Numbered from the stretch's first letter, positions 43,747-52,826 are shown. The stretch: DNA of 64,000 bases from Microbacterium sp. (GCA_017306415.1 JAFKIL010000003.1:735523-799522); one strand, 5' to 3'. Program-made: numbers and translations. The notes: generated by a model from the sequence alone, not told the origin.

Positions 43747-44885
43747 GCGGCATCCTCCCCCGCCTGCGCGGTGCGCTCGAGTACGGCGACGCCGATGCGG
43801 TAGTCGGCCATGCCGTAGAAGACATACGACACACCGTCGATCTCTTCGATCGCGGTGGGGAAGACCACGTTCGCGACGACGCCGTCGGTCTCGTCGGCGG
43901 TCTCGGGCTCGAGCAGCGGATGCTCCGACCGTGCCAGGACACGGGACGGGTCCGCCGGGTCGAGGATCATCGCGCCCACGCAGTAGCGGACGTGCCGCTG
44001 CGGGACGAAGGCGCTGCCCTCGACGCGTCCCGAGACGCCGTGGTGGAGGAGGAGCCACCCCTCCGGGACGCGCAGGGGCGCGGGGCCCGCCCCGATCTTG
44101 AGCTCCTCCCACGCGAACGCGGGCGCTGCGACGACCCGGTGGCCGCCGAGCCGAACGATCCGGGCGATGTCGGCGAGGACGTCCGCGACCGGGACGTAGG
44201 AGATCCAGATGCTCGGCCGCGGATCCTCGACCGACGGCGGCACCGGCGCGCTGTCGTCCGGCCGGACGAAGCTGAGGTCCCACATCGGGCGATGCAGGGC
44301 CGCGAACGACGGCACGCCGTCCGGCCCCGGGATCGGCTCGGGGAAGAACACGACGTCCTTGTTCGGGTACACGTTGAGATCGGCGCCGAGCGCGTCCTCG
44401 TAGTCGAACTGGATGGGACCGAGGCGGCGCCACGTGGCGAGATCCGCCGACACCGCGATCGCCGGGCGCGGACCCGTGGGGCCGAAGGCGACGTACGTCA
44501 TGACGTGGAGGCCGAGTTCGGCGATCCAGGTGATGCGCGGGTCCTCGGTGCCGCCGTGGCCGCTGCCGCGCTCCCAGATGCGGTCGGGCTGGAGCGCCAC
44601 ACCCCGGCGCTCCACCCCGGTGGGGACGCCGTCCTCGACGACGACGCGGGCGTCGCCGATGCGCGAGAAGTTGCCCGTCGCCACCATGCGGGGAAAGAGG
44701 CGCACCTCGCCGCTGTCGTCGCGCGCGGCGGCGGGGTTGATGACGCCCTCCGCCTCGGCGTCGTTCCCGGGCTCGGGCGACATGAGGACGCCGCTCCGGC
44801 GCAGCGCGTAGGGGATGGCGGTGGTGGCGACGGCCGGGGCGTGCATGGTGCCGGGGTCCTCTCGTGGGGGTCGTGCGACGGTCAT
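43734..44885 (-). CDS. GH130-type beta-mannoside phosphorylase/hydrolase (paralogue 1)
   Basis: The 383-residue protein starts from the ATG at 44885, which overlaps the permease stop (ATGA); an ATG at 44846 is also possible. The GH130 signature is clear: GVINPAAARDDSGEVRLFPR near the N-terminus, the catalytic GHGGTEDPRITWIAELGLHV, and VFFPEPIPG, WLLLHHGVSG and YCVGAMILDPADPSRVLARS further on. Enzymes of this kind release mannose 1-phosphate or mannose from beta-mannooligosaccharides in the cytoplasm. Placement after an ABC sugar importer fits intracellular use of imported oligosaccharides. Confidence 0.82.
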   Translation of the reverse strand: MTVARPPREDPGTMHAPAVATTAIPYALRRSGVLMSPEPGNDAEAEGVINPAAARDDSGEVRLFPRMVATGNFSRIGDARVVVEDGVPTGVERRGVALQPDRIWERGSGHGGTEDPRITWIAELGLHVMTYVAFGPTGPRPAIAVSADLATWRRLGPIQFDYEDALGADLNVYPNKDVVFFPEPIPGPDGVPSFAALHRPMWDLSFVRPDDSAPVPPSVEDPRPSIWISYVPVADVLADIARIVRLGGHRVVAAPAFAWEELKIGAGPAPLRVPEGWLLLHHGVSGRVEGSAFVPQRHVRYCVGAMILDPADPSRVLARSEHPLLEPETADETDGVVANVVFPTAIEEIDGVSYVFYGMADYRIGVAVLERTAQAGEDAAWSR

Positions 44886-45769
44886 CCCTTGATGCTCCCC
44901 ACGACCCCGCCGACGAGGTAGCGCTGCAGGAACACGTAGGCGGCCACGAGCGGCGCCGCGACGATCATCGTCGCCGCCGCCAGCAGGCCCCAGTCGTTCG
45001 TGTATGTGCCCTGGAAGGCATACAGCCCCAGGGAGATCGGCGACTTCGCCTGGTCCGGCAGCAGGATCGTGGCCAGGATGATGTCGTTCCACACCCCGAT
45101 CGCCTGCAGGATGAACACCGTCGCGATCGCGGGCTTGGCCATCGGGATCACGAAGGTGAGCAGGTAGCGCCAGTAGCCGCAGCCGTCCACCGCGGCGGCC
45201 TCGTCGAGCTCTCGCGGCAGGGACTTCACGTAGCCCGAGATGAGGAGCGGCCCGATGCCGACGGCGGCGGCCATGATCAGGATGTAGCCGACGTAGGTGT
45301 TGTAGAGCCCGATCCGCAGGAGCAGCTGGAACTGCGTGATGAGCGCGTTCGGCAGGAACAGCATCACCACGAACAGCGCGTTCCACAGCCGCGGGAAGCG
45401 GAGGTATCCGCGTCCGACCGGGAAGCCCATCACCACCGCGATGGCGGTGCCGAGGCCCGCAGCGAAGACCGTGTAGACCACGCTGTTGAGGAAGTAGGCG
45501 CCGAAGTTGCCCTGCACCCACGCCTGCGCGAAGTTCCCCCACTGCGGCGACGTGACGACGCCGACCGGGTCCGCGAAGAAGGCCGCGTTGGACTTGAGCG
45601 CCGTGTTCAGCAGGAACAGCAGCGGGAACAGGTAGCAGAGGACGACGACCGCCAGCAGTGCGTAGTTGACGATCCGGGATGCCCGTACCGTGCGGTGCCT
45701 GCGCGGCCGCGGGGCCGCCGGGGCCGGGGTGGTCACGGGGGTGCGGGGGGTCGATGTCACGGCGCTCAC
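44882..45769 (-). CDS. Carbohydrate ABC transporter permease (MalG type)
   Basis: The 295-residue inner-membrane protein starts from a GTG at 45769 in GTGA overlap with the upstream permease. It has a Pro/Arg-rich cytoplasmic N-terminus, six hydrophobic segments and the EAA loop LPRELDEAAAVDGCGYWRYL, which docks on the ATPase. It forms the translocation pore with the MalF-type partner. No ATPase gene is present in the locus, so a shared MsiK-type ATPase probably energises it. Confidence 0.92.
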   Translation of the reverse strand: MSAVTSTPRTPVTTPAPAAPRPRRHRTVRASRIVNYALLAVVVLCYLFPLLFLLNTALKSNAAFFADPVGVVTSPQWGNFAQAWVQGNFGAYFLNSVVYTVFAAGLGTAIAVVMGFPVGRGYLRFPRLWNALFVVMLFLPNALITQFQLLLRIGLYNTYVGYILIMAAAVGIGPLLISGYVKSLPRELDEAAAVDGCGYWRYLLTFVIPMAKPAIATVFILQAIGVWNDIILATILLPDQAKSPISLGLYAFQGTYTNDWGLLAAATMIVAAPLVAAYVFLQRYLVGGVVGSIKG

Positions 45770-46674
45770 AGCTTCGCCTCCCGACGGCGCAGGTACCAGA
45801 GCACCAGCAGGGATGCGATGCTCACGATGACGAACTGGATGACGGAGATGGTCGCCGCGTAGCCCTGCGACTGGCCGAGGCCGCTCGCGCTCGACCCGCC
45901 GAAGCCCTGCGCGAAGATCGCGAGCGACAGCAGCTGGGTGGCCGGGTTGTTCGGTCCGGTGAGGACGTACGCGAGCTGATAGCTCTGCAGCGATCCGACG
46001 ATCGCCAGCAGCACGTTGGCCGTGATCGACGGTGCGAGCAGCGGCACGGTGATGAGCCGCATCCGCTGGCCGCCCGACGCCCCGTCGATGGATGCCGCTT
46101 CCTGCAGCTCCTCGGGGATGGCCTGGAGGCCGGCGAGGTAGATCACGACCGCGATGCCCAGGCCCGCCCAGATCTGCACGAAGATCACGAGGGCGAGCGC
46201 GAGGTTCGGATCGCCGAAGAACGCGGAGTCGGCGCCGAACCACGACCAGATGCTCGCCGCCGGCCCCGCCGACGGGTTGAAGAAGAGCGACCAGATGAGC
46301 CCGATCACGGTGACGCCGAGGATCGTGGGCAGGAAGACGACGGCACGGGAGAACGTGCGCCCGCGCAGCTTCTGGTTCAGCAGCACGGCGATCGCGAGTC
46401 CGAGCAGGTTGATCGCGACGGTGGAGACCACCGCGTAGATCAGCGTGTTCTTCAGGGCGTTGAGGTTGTAGCCGATCTTGGCCGCCGAGAAGAAGCGCTC
46501 GTAGTTGTCGAAGCCCACCCAGTTCACCGGGATGCCCGGCAGTCCCCGGATGTCGGTGAACGAGATGACGAACACGGCGACCGCCGGCAGGAGGGCGAAG
46601 ACGGCCAGCACCACGAGGCCGAGGCTGAACGTGATGCGCATGGGCGCGCGAGCGCCGAAGGGGTACGAGCTCAT
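45766..46674 (-). CDS. Carbohydrate ABC transporter permease (MalF type)
   Basis: The 302-residue protein is from the ATG at 46674 (a GTG at 46689 is in frame). It has six transmembrane segments and the EAA motif IPEELQEAASIDGASGGQRM. It pairs with the MalG-type permease downstream and the binding protein upstream. A very stable hairpin lies between the binding-protein gene and this one, which should lower permease expression relative to the binding protein. Confidence 0.92.
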   Translation of the reverse strand: MSSYPFGARAPMRITFSLGLVVLAVFALLPAVAVFVISFTDIRGLPGIPVNWVGFDNYERFFSAAKIGYNLNALKNTLIYAVVSTVAINLLGLAIAVLLNQKLRGRTFSRAVVFLPTILGVTVIGLIWSLFFNPSAGPAASIWSWFGADSAFFGDPNLALALVIFVQIWAGLGIAVVIYLAGLQAIPEELQEAASIDGASGGQRMRLITVPLLAPSITANVLLAIVGSLQSYQLAYVLTGPNNPATQLLSLAIFAQGFGGSSASGLGQSQGYAATISVIQFVIVSIASLLVLWYLRRREAKL

Positions 46675-46725
46675 GACGATGTCCCGCACATGTTGGACTC
46701 CACTCGGTTCAGGGACGGGCGGGGA

Positions 46726-46754
46726 GGGGAGGGCGGCGTCGCACCGCCCTCCCC
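46726..46754 (-). terminator. Intercistronic 11-bp hairpin after the binding-protein gene
   Basis: GGGGAGGGCGG (46726-46736) pairs perfectly with CCGCCCTCCCC (46744-46754) around a 7-nt loop. It probably attenuates or stabilises, giving more binding protein than permease. Confidence 0.7.
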
Positions 46755-46761
46755 GGGCGGG

Positions 46762-48069
46762 TCAGAGACCGGCCTGCCAGGCCGTCTGGGAATCCTTCGC
46801 GGCGGCGTCCACGCTCTTGGTGCCGAGCGGCGTGATCCCCGGGTAGTTGAACGGGAACAGGGCGGCCTGTCCGGCATCCGGGTTCGGGCGCCAGATCGTG
46901 TCCCACGCGGGCGAGAAGGTGGACGTGTACGGCTCGATCGACTTGAGGAAATCGCTCGACGGGATGTTCGGCTCGGCCGGGGCGAAGCCGGCGGTTGCGA
47001 CGAACTTCGCGTACTGCGCGGGCTCGGAGAAGAAGGCCAGGTAGGCGAGCGCCGCCGCCTTGTTCGGTCCGTTGCTCGCGGCGACCATGCGCAGCTCGAC
47101 CTTGCCGCCCAGCCACTTGTTGTCCGCGGCGTTGTCACTGGCCGGCAGCGGGAAGTAGCCGTAGTCGAAGGCCCCGTTCACCGCGGCGTCGATCGTGGGC
47201 TGGTTCCACGTGCCGTCCACCGTCATCGCGACCTGGCCCTTGGCGAACTCGGACGGGATCGCGTCGTATCCCACGCCGGAGAAGTTCTTCTGCGCCGCGT
47301 CGTACAGCGACTTCACGCGCTGCAGCACCTCGAGCTGCTTGCCGTCGGCGAGGTCGACCTTTCCGGCCCACAGGTCCTTCGAGAGCGCGTTCTTGTCTTC
47401 GGCCGACGGGTAGAGGCCCTGCACCGCGGCGATCATGCCGAGGCCGGCGGGCCAGCTGTCCTTGCCGCCGATGCCGAGCGGCGTGACGCCCTTGCCCTTG
47501 AGCGTGGAGACGACGTTCTCGAACTCCGACCACGTGGTGGGGACCTTGAGGCCGTTCTCGTCGAAGATCTTCTTGTTGTAGTAGACGCCGGTGTAGTAGC
47601 TCAGGCCGGTCGGGACGGTGTAGTCCTTGCCCTTGTACGTGAGCTGATCGAGCACCGAGGGCGTGAAGTTCTTCAGGAACTTCTGGCCCGTGAGGTCCAC
47701 GAACAGTCCCGCCTCGGCGGCCGCGGTGTCGTCGTCGACGGCGCCGTTCTTCACGTACTTGGGCATCTCGCGCGGGGCGGCGAGGGTGATGTCGACGTTG
47801 CCCGCGGTCAGGCGCGACGAGCGGCTGGCGGCGAAATTCGCGTTGGGCACGGCGCTGAAGTCGACCTTCACGTCCGGGTACTTCTTGACGAACTCGGCGT
47901 TGAGGTCCTTGAACGCCTTGTCGGACGCCGCAGCGCTGGAGACCAGGATGTGAAGCGTTCCGGTGACCTTCCCGCTCTCGGCCGGCGTGGACGATCCGCC
48001 GCTGCAGCCGGCCAGCAACACCAACGCGGCCGCGCCGCCGATCGCACCGAGCACGTGCCTCTTTGCCAT
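46762..48069 (-). CDS. Carbohydrate ABC transporter solute-binding lipoprotein
   Basis: The 435-residue family 1 binding protein has a lipoprotein signal peptide: basic MAKRHVLG, a hydrophobic stretch and the lipobox LLAGC at residues 18-22. The mature part has TLHILVSSAAASDKAFKDLN and DVKVDFSAVPNANFA typical of sugar-binding clusters. AAGGGAG precedes the ATG. It captures the oligosaccharide outside the membrane for the two permeases downstream; a mannoside is likely given the GH130 genes. The promoter contains a LacI-type operator. Confidence 0.93.
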   Translation of the reverse strand: MAKRHVLGAIGGAAALVLLAGCSGGSSTPAESGKVTGTLHILVSSAAASDKAFKDLNAEFVKKYPDVKVDFSAVPNANFAASRSSRLTAGNVDITLAAPREMPKYVKNGAVDDDTAAAEAGLFVDLTGQKFLKNFTPSVLDQLTYKGKDYTVPTGLSYYTGVYYNKKIFDENGLKVPTTWSEFENVVSTLKGKGVTPLGIGGKDSWPAGLGMIAAVQGLYPSAEDKNALSKDLWAGKVDLADGKQLEVLQRVKSLYDAAQKNFSGVGYDAIPSEFAKGQVAMTVDGTWNQPTIDAAVNGAFDYGYFPLPASDNAADNKWLGGKVELRMVAASNGPNKAAALAYLAFFSEPAQYAKFVATAGFAPAEPNIPSSDFLKSIEPYTSTFSPAWDTIWRPNPDAGQAALFPFNYPGITPLGTKSVDAAAKDSQTAWQAGL

Positions 48070-48096
48070 GGTTCACTCCCTTGTGACGACAGAACC

Positions 48097-48106
48097 GAAA
48101 CGTTTC
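48097..48106. promoter_or_regulatory. LacI-family operator
   Basis: GAAACGTTTC is a perfect 10-bp palindrome with a central CG, the classic LacI/GalR operator form, in the 104-bp gap between the binding-protein gene and the divergent LacI-type regulator. Confidence 0.75.
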
Positions 48107-48161
48107 TGTACTTTCGGCGAATATATCACGCGATTTCGGATTCGCAAGGGGTCTTGCGGGG

Positions 48162-48167
48162 TAAGGT
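48162..48167 (+). promoter_or_regulatory. -10 element TAAGGT for leaderless LacI regulator
   Basis: TAAGGT is followed by 6 nt and the ATG at 48174. Confidence 0.55.
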
Positions 48168-48173
48168 GCCTCC

Positions 48174-49211
48174 ATGCCCACCGATGCGCCGCGCGTGACG
48201 ATCGTCGACGTGGCGCGCGCCGCGGGCGTCGCGATCAGCTCGGCATCCAGTGCGCTCAACAATCAGCGCGGCGTCTCGGCCGCCACCCGCGAGCGCGTGC
48301 GGGCGGTCGCCGATGAACTCGGCTACGTCCCGTCCGCCCGTGGAAGGGCCCTGTCCGCCAAGCGTGCGTACTCGGTGGGGCTCGTGGTCGAGCGCGACTT
48401 CGACATCCTCGAATCCGACCCGTTCTTCGGGGCGTTCATCGGCGGGATCGAGGAGTCGATCGCTCCGCGCGGCTACGTGCTCGCGCTGCAGATCAGCCAG
48501 GATGCCGGCACCACCGTCCGCCGGCACCTCGACCTCGCCCGCAGTCGTCGCGTCGACGGGATCTTCCTCAGCGAGATCAAGGTCGACGACCCGCGCGTCC
48601 CCGAGCTCGCGCAGCTCGGTTTCCCGGCGGTCGGGATCAACCCCCACCAGGGCGACTTCCCGTTCCCCGCCGTGCGGCAGAGCGGGGAGGAGGCGATCAC
48701 CGATCTCATCCGCACGCTCGTCGCCCTCGGCCACTCGCGCATCGCTCACGTGAGCGGGCCTGCACAGTACGTCCACTCGCTCGAGCGCATCGAGGCGTGG
48801 CGATCCGCCGTGTCCGCGGCGGGGCTGGAGCCCGGCCCGCTCGTCGCCGGCGACTTCACGTCGGAGGGCGGACGTCGCGCCGCCGACGTCCTCCTGACGG
48901 TCCCCGACCGCCCGACGGCGGTCTTCTGCGCCAACGACCTCGCCGCGGTCGGGTTCATGAACCGCGCGATGGAGCTCGGCTTCCGGGTTCCGCACGACGT
49001 CTCGGTCGCAGGCTTCGACGGCATCAACATCGGGGAGCACGTGCGTCCGTCGCTGAGCACCATCCGCACCGCGCCGCGGGAGCTCGGCCGCGAGGCGGGG
49101 CGCATCCTCCTCGCGGCGATCGACGGAGACGACGTCGCGGACGTGACCGTCGCCCCGGCGCGCCTCATCCTGCGCGACTCGGTCGGCCGCATCCACACCC
49201 CCGCAGCCTGA
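48174..49211 (+). CDS. LacI-family transcriptional repressor of the GH130 locus
   Basis: The 345-residue regulator has the LacI helix-turn-helix and hinge (TIVDVARAAGVAISSASSAL, RERVRAVADELGYVPSARGR), then a periplasmic-binding-like effector domain with VGLVVERDFDI and the late FDGINIGEHVRPSLSTI. It is divergent from the importer/GH130 operon with a GAAACGTTTC palindrome in between. It should repress the operon until the sugar is present. The start is set by TAAGGT 6 nt upstream. Confidence 0.93.
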   Translation: MPTDAPRVTIVDVARAAGVAISSASSALNNQRGVSAATRERVRAVADELGYVPSARGRALSAKRAYSVGLVVERDFDILESDPFFGAFIGGIEESIAPRGYVLALQISQDAGTTVRRHLDLARSRRVDGIFLSEIKVDDPRVPELAQLGFPAVGINPHQGDFPFPAVRQSGEEAITDLIRTLVALGHSRIAHVSGPAQYVHSLERIEAWRSAVSAAGLEPGPLVAGDFTSEGGRRAADVLLTVPDRPTAVFCANDLAAVGFMNRAMELGFRVPHDVSVAGFDGINIGEHVRPSLSTIRTAPRELGREAGRILLAAIDGDDVADVTVAPARLILRDSVGRIHTPAA

Positions 49212-49335
49212 CCCCGGCGACCCGCGCCGCCCCCTCCCCCGGGCGACCCGCGCCCACCACCTTCCCCGCGCCCGACCTCGGACCCTTCGGAACCGTTTGC
49301 GGGCGGCGGCGCAGGGCGCGGGGTGGGGGCGTCCG

Positions 49336-49965
49336 TCAGGGCGATGCGGCCAGGGCGTCCGCGGGCACACCGAGGAGCGCGGCGATCGAGCGGCGGGTGA
49401 GGTCGCGCCGATCGGGGGCCGCATGCCAGTGCACGAGCGAATGCGCGTTGAGTCCGTCGATCATCGCGAGGATCTGCCAGGCCACCGCCGCCGCGTCGGG
49501 CACGTCGAACGTCCCGAGGGCGACGCCGTCCGCCACGACATCGGCGATGAGCTCCTGCCACGCGTCCATCTCCTCCCGCACGGCCGCGGCGAGCGCGTCG
49601 CTGCGGGGTCCGAGCGCCCACGCCTGCACCCACACGAGCGTGACGTCGTCCCGCGACCCGTCGAGGAGCGTGTCGACGAGCATCCCGACCCGGCGGATCG
49701 CATCCGGCCCGTCCGCGAGGAGTGCCCGGACGTCGTCGAGCTCGGCCCGCACGATGGCGGAGAAGGTCGCGGCGACCAGGTCGTCCATGCTCGGCGCGTA
49801 GTGGGCGACGAGCCCGGATGCCACGTCCACACGCGCCGCGATGCCGCGCAGCGTCACCGCGAGCAGGCCCTGCTCGAGCGCGAGGGCGATCGCGGCGGCG
49901 GAGATCTCCTCACGCCGTTCGACGGGGCTCTTGCGGATGCGCGTGCGCGCGGGTATTGACGACAT
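49336..49965 (-). CDS. TetR/AcrR-family repressor (BetI-like)
   Basis: The 209-residue protein has an N-terminal helix-turn-helix (RREEISAAAIALALEQGLLA and LRGIAARVDVASGLVAHYAP) and a helical ligand domain (AAAVREEMDAWQELIADVV, WQILAMIDGLNAHSLVHWH). The C-terminal half resembles BetI/TetR_C_6-type regulators. It is divergent from the agmatine deiminase and amidase genes, with a perfect inverted repeat between, so it very probably represses them and itself. The inducer may be a guanidino or polyamine compound. Confidence 0.88.
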   Translation of the reverse strand: MSSIPARTRIRKSPVERREEISAAAIALALEQGLLAVTLRGIAARVDVASGLVAHYAPSMDDLVAATFSAIVRAELDDVRALLADGPDAIRRVGMLVDTLLDGSRDDVTLVWVQAWALGPRSDALAAAVREEMDAWQELIADVVADGVALGTFDVPDAAAVAWQILAMIDGLNAHSLVHWHAAPDRRDLTRRSIAALLGVPADALAASP

Positions 49966-49993
49966 CGTCAGCGATTCTGTACTATCCGAAGCA

Positions 49994-50011
49994 ATTGATC
50001 AAGCGATCAAT
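49994..50011. promoter_or_regulatory. TetR-type operator
   Basis: ATTGATC-AAGC-GATCAAT is a perfect 7+7 inverted repeat in the divergent promoter. It stands out as AT-rich. Confidence 0.75.
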
Positions 50012-50052
50012 AGACTGAGAGCCCGGCGCGCGGCCGGAGACGGAGAACGAAC

Positions 50053-51093
50053 ATGGCCTGGCGGATGCCCGCGGAGACCACCCCGCACCAACGGACCTGG
50101 ATGGCCTTCCCGCGCCAGGGGCTCACCCTCGGCGAGGGCGCGGCGCTCCGCGAGGAGGGCTACGCCGCCTGGACGGCGGTCGCGCACGCGGTCGCCGAGT
50201 TCGAGCCCGTCACGATGGTCGTCGATCCGACCGAGCTCGACCGTGCCCGGCGCATGCTCGGCGAGGGGATCGAACTCGTCGAGGCGCCCCTCGACGAGTT
50301 CTGGATGCGCGACTTCGGGCCCACCTTCGTCGTTGACGACGAGCGCCCCGGCGTCCTCGGCGCGGTGGACTGGACCTTCAACGGCTGGGGCGACCCTGAA
50401 TGGTCGGAGTGGCGGAAGTCCGCCGAGATCGCGAGGTTCGTCAGCGACGGGATCGGCTCCGAGCTCGTCAGCTCCGTCCTCGTGAACGAAGGCGGCGGCA
50501 TCCACGTCGACGGCGAGGGCACGGTCCTCCTCACAGAGACGGTGCAGCTCGACCCGCGCCGGAACCCCTACGCCGACCGGCAGCGCGTCGAAGCCGAGCT
50601 CGCCCGCACGATCGGCACCATCACGGCGATCTGGCTGCCGCGCGGCCTCACGCGCGACTACGACAGCTTCGGCACGAGCGGCCACGTCGACATCGTCGCC
50701 ACGATCCCCTCCCCCGGCCGCGTGCTGCTGCACGCCCAGCGCGACGCCGCGCATCCCGATGCCGCGGTGAGCGCCCGGCTGCGCACGCAGCTCGCCGAGG
50801 CGACGGATGCCGCCGGCCGGCGCTTCGACGTCATCGACCTGCCGGCGCCGGCCACCCTCCGCGACGAGGAGGGCTTCGTCGACTGGAGCTACGTCAACCA
50901 CTACGTGGTGAACGACGGCGTGATCGCGTGCGGCTTCGGGGAGGATGCGGCGGATGCCACCGCCCGCGCGATCCTCGCGGAGGCGTACCCCGGCCGCCGG
51001 GTGGTCACGGTCGACGCCCGGCCGATCTTCGCGCGCGGCGGCGGCATCCACTGCATCACCCAGCAGCAGCCGGCGGTGGGGTCCGGCCGGTGA
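50053..51093 (+). CDS. Agmatine deiminase family protein
   Basis: The 346-residue guanidino-modifying enzyme is of the PAD_porph family. Conserved residues are MRDFGPTFVVDD (substrate Asp), VNEGGGIHVDGEG, the catalytic His region TSGHVDIVATI and the nucleophile C334 in ARGGGIHCITQQQP. It converts agmatine to N-carbamoylputrescine and ammonia, or acts on a related guanidino compound. GGAGA is 7 nt before the ATG. It overlaps the amidase gene by 4 nt, so the two work together. Confidence 0.9.
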   Translation: MAWRMPAETTPHQRTWMAFPRQGLTLGEGAALREEGYAAWTAVAHAVAEFEPVTMVVDPTELDRARRMLGEGIELVEAPLDEFWMRDFGPTFVVDDERPGVLGAVDWTFNGWGDPEWSEWRKSAEIARFVSDGIGSELVSSVLVNEGGGIHVDGEGTVLLTETVQLDPRRNPYADRQRVEAELARTIGTITAIWLPRGLTRDYDSFGTSGHVDIVATIPSPGRVLLHAQRDAAHPDAAVSARLRTQLAEATDAAGRRFDVIDLPAPATLRDEEGFVDWSYVNHYVVNDGVIACGFGEDAADATARAILAEAYPGRRVVTVDARPIFARGGGIHCITQQQPAVGSGR

Positions 51094-52787
51094 TCGACGT
51101 CGTCGAGGCCGGCATCGCCGACCTGCGCGCCGCGCTCGAGGCCGGGCGGGTCACGAGCGTCGAGCTCGTGGACGCGTACCTCGCCCGCATCGCCGCCTAC
51201 GACGCCCCCGGAACGGCGACCGCGCTCAACGCCGTCGTCGTGCCGAATCCGGAGGCCCGTGCGGAGGCCGCCGCATCCGATGACCGCCGCGCGGCGGGCA
51301 CGACGCTCGGTCCGCTCGACGGCATCCCGTACACGGCGAAGGACAGCTACCTCGTGCGCGGGCTCACCGCCGCGGCTGGGAGCCCCGCCTTCGCAATGCT
51401 CGTGGCGCAGCGCGACGCCTTCACGATCTCGCGGCTGCGCGCCGGCGGGGCGATCTGCCTGGGGCTGACCAACATGCCCCCGATGGCCAACGGCGGCATG
51501 CAGCGCGGCGTCTACGGCCGGGCGGAGAGCCCGTACAACCCGGACTTCCTGACCGCACCGTTCGGATCGGGCTCCTCCAACGGCTCCGGCACCGCGACGG
51601 CCGCGAGCCTCGCGGCGTTCGGCCTCGGCGAGGAGACGTGGTCGAGCGGACGCGGGCCGGCGTCGAACAACGCGCTGTGCGCGTACACGCCCTCGCGCGG
51701 CGTGATCTCGGTGCGGGGCAACTGGCCGCTCGTCCCCACGATGGACGTCGTGGTCCCGCACACCCGCACGATGGCGGACCTCCTCGAGGTCCTCGACGTC
51801 ATCGTCGCCGACGACGCGGAGACGCGCGGCGACTTCTGGCGCGTACAGCACTGGGTCGACGTGCCGCGCGCGTCCGACGTGCGGCCGCCGTCGTACCCCG
51901 CGCTGCGCCCCGCCGACCTGCGCGGCGTCCGCATCGGCATCCCCCGCATGTACGTCAACGCGGATCCGGATGCCGGGACCGCCCCGCATCCCGGCATCGG
52001 CGGCCCGACCGGGCAGCGCATCGAGACCCGCGCCTCCGTCATCGCCCTGTGGGAGGCGGCGCGCGCCGATCTGGAGGCGGCCGGTGCGACCGTCGTCGAC
52101 GTGGACTTCCCGGTCGTGTCGCGCTACGAGGGCGACCGTCCGGGCAGCCCGACGATCGCGACGCGTGGCCTGGTCACTCCGGAGTACCTGACCCGCGAGA
52201 TCGTCGACCTCTCCGCGTGGGCGTGGGAGGACTTCCTCGCCGCCAACGGCGACCCCGCCCTCGACGCGCTCGCGGCCGTGGACGGCGCCGAGATCTTCCC
52301 GCAGCCACCGGGCGCCCTCCCCGACCGGTACACGGGTTTCGACGACGACATCGCCGACTACCCGGCGTGGGTGCGGGAGCATCCGGACGCGACGCTCGAC
52401 GACATGCCCGAGCTCGCCGACGGCGTGCGGGGCCTCGAGGCGACGCGGCTCATCGACCTCGAGGCCTGGATGGACGGCCTCGCCCTCGACGCCGTCGTGT
52501 TCCCCGCCGTCGCGGACGTCGGGCCGGCCGACATGGACGTGAACCCCGCGTCGGCCGACCTCGGCTGGCGCAACGGCACGTGGGTCGCCAACGGCAACCT
52601 CGCCATCCGGCACCTCGGCATCCCGACGGTCACCGTCCCGATGGGCACGATGGCCGACATCGGGATGCCCGTGGGCCTCACCTTCGCAGGACGGGCCTAC
52701 GACGACACGGCGCTGCTGCGTCTCGCCGCCGGCTTCGAGGCGCTGCGTCCACGTCGCACCCCGCCGCCGCGGACGCCCGCGCTCTGA
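51090..52787 (+). CDS. Amidase signature (AS) family amidase
   Basis: The 565-residue protein starts from the GTG at 51090 (GTGA overlap). The AS triad is recognisable though diverged: Lys in GIPYTAKDSYLVRG, the cis-Ser in GSGSSNGSGTATAASLAAF, and the nucleophile Ser in GEETWSSGRGPASNNALCAY. It hydrolyses an amide; the partner could be N-carbamoylputrescine or another product of the deiminase, although the usual enzyme for that step is a nitrilase-type amidohydrolase. It is longer than most AS enzymes, with an extra acidic segment around residues 400-455. Confidence 0.88.
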   Translation: MIDVVEAGIADLRAALEAGRVTSVELVDAYLARIAAYDAPGTATALNAVVVPNPEARAEAAASDDRRAAGTTLGPLDGIPYTAKDSYLVRGLTAAAGSPAFAMLVAQRDAFTISRLRAGGAICLGLTNMPPMANGGMQRGVYGRAESPYNPDFLTAPFGSGSSNGSGTATAASLAAFGLGEETWSSGRGPASNNALCAYTPSRGVISVRGNWPLVPTMDVVVPHTRTMADLLEVLDVIVADDAETRGDFWRVQHWVDVPRASDVRPPSYPALRPADLRGVRIGIPRMYVNADPDAGTAPHPGIGGPTGQRIETRASVIALWEAARADLEAAGATVVDVDFPVVSRYEGDRPGSPTIATRGLVTPEYLTREIVDLSAWAWEDFLAANGDPALDALAAVDGAEIFPQPPGALPDRYTGFDDDIADYPAWVREHPDATLDDMPELADGVRGLEATRLIDLEAWMDGLALDAVVFPAVADVGPADMDVNPASADLGWRNGTWVANGNLAIRHLGIPTVTVPMGTMADIGMPVGLTFAGRAYDDTALLRLAAGFEALRPRRTPPPRTPAL

Positions 52788-52820
52788 CCGGCGGTGCTGG
52801 GCAGGCCTGCCGCACGCGGG

Positions 52821-52826
52821 TAAGGT
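52821..52826 (+). promoter_or_regulatory. -10 element TAAGGT for leaderless FadR/GntR regulator
   Basis: TAAGGT is followed by 7 nt and the ATG at 52834. The downstream CACATGTATGCC (52828-52839) resembles the CATACGTATGCC operator found elsewhere in this locus, suggesting autoregulation. Confidence 0.5.

Noticed and set aside
45679-48198. Plus-strand open frame of 839 codons
   Set aside because: It is antisense to two permeases and a binding lipoprotein with clear family motifs.
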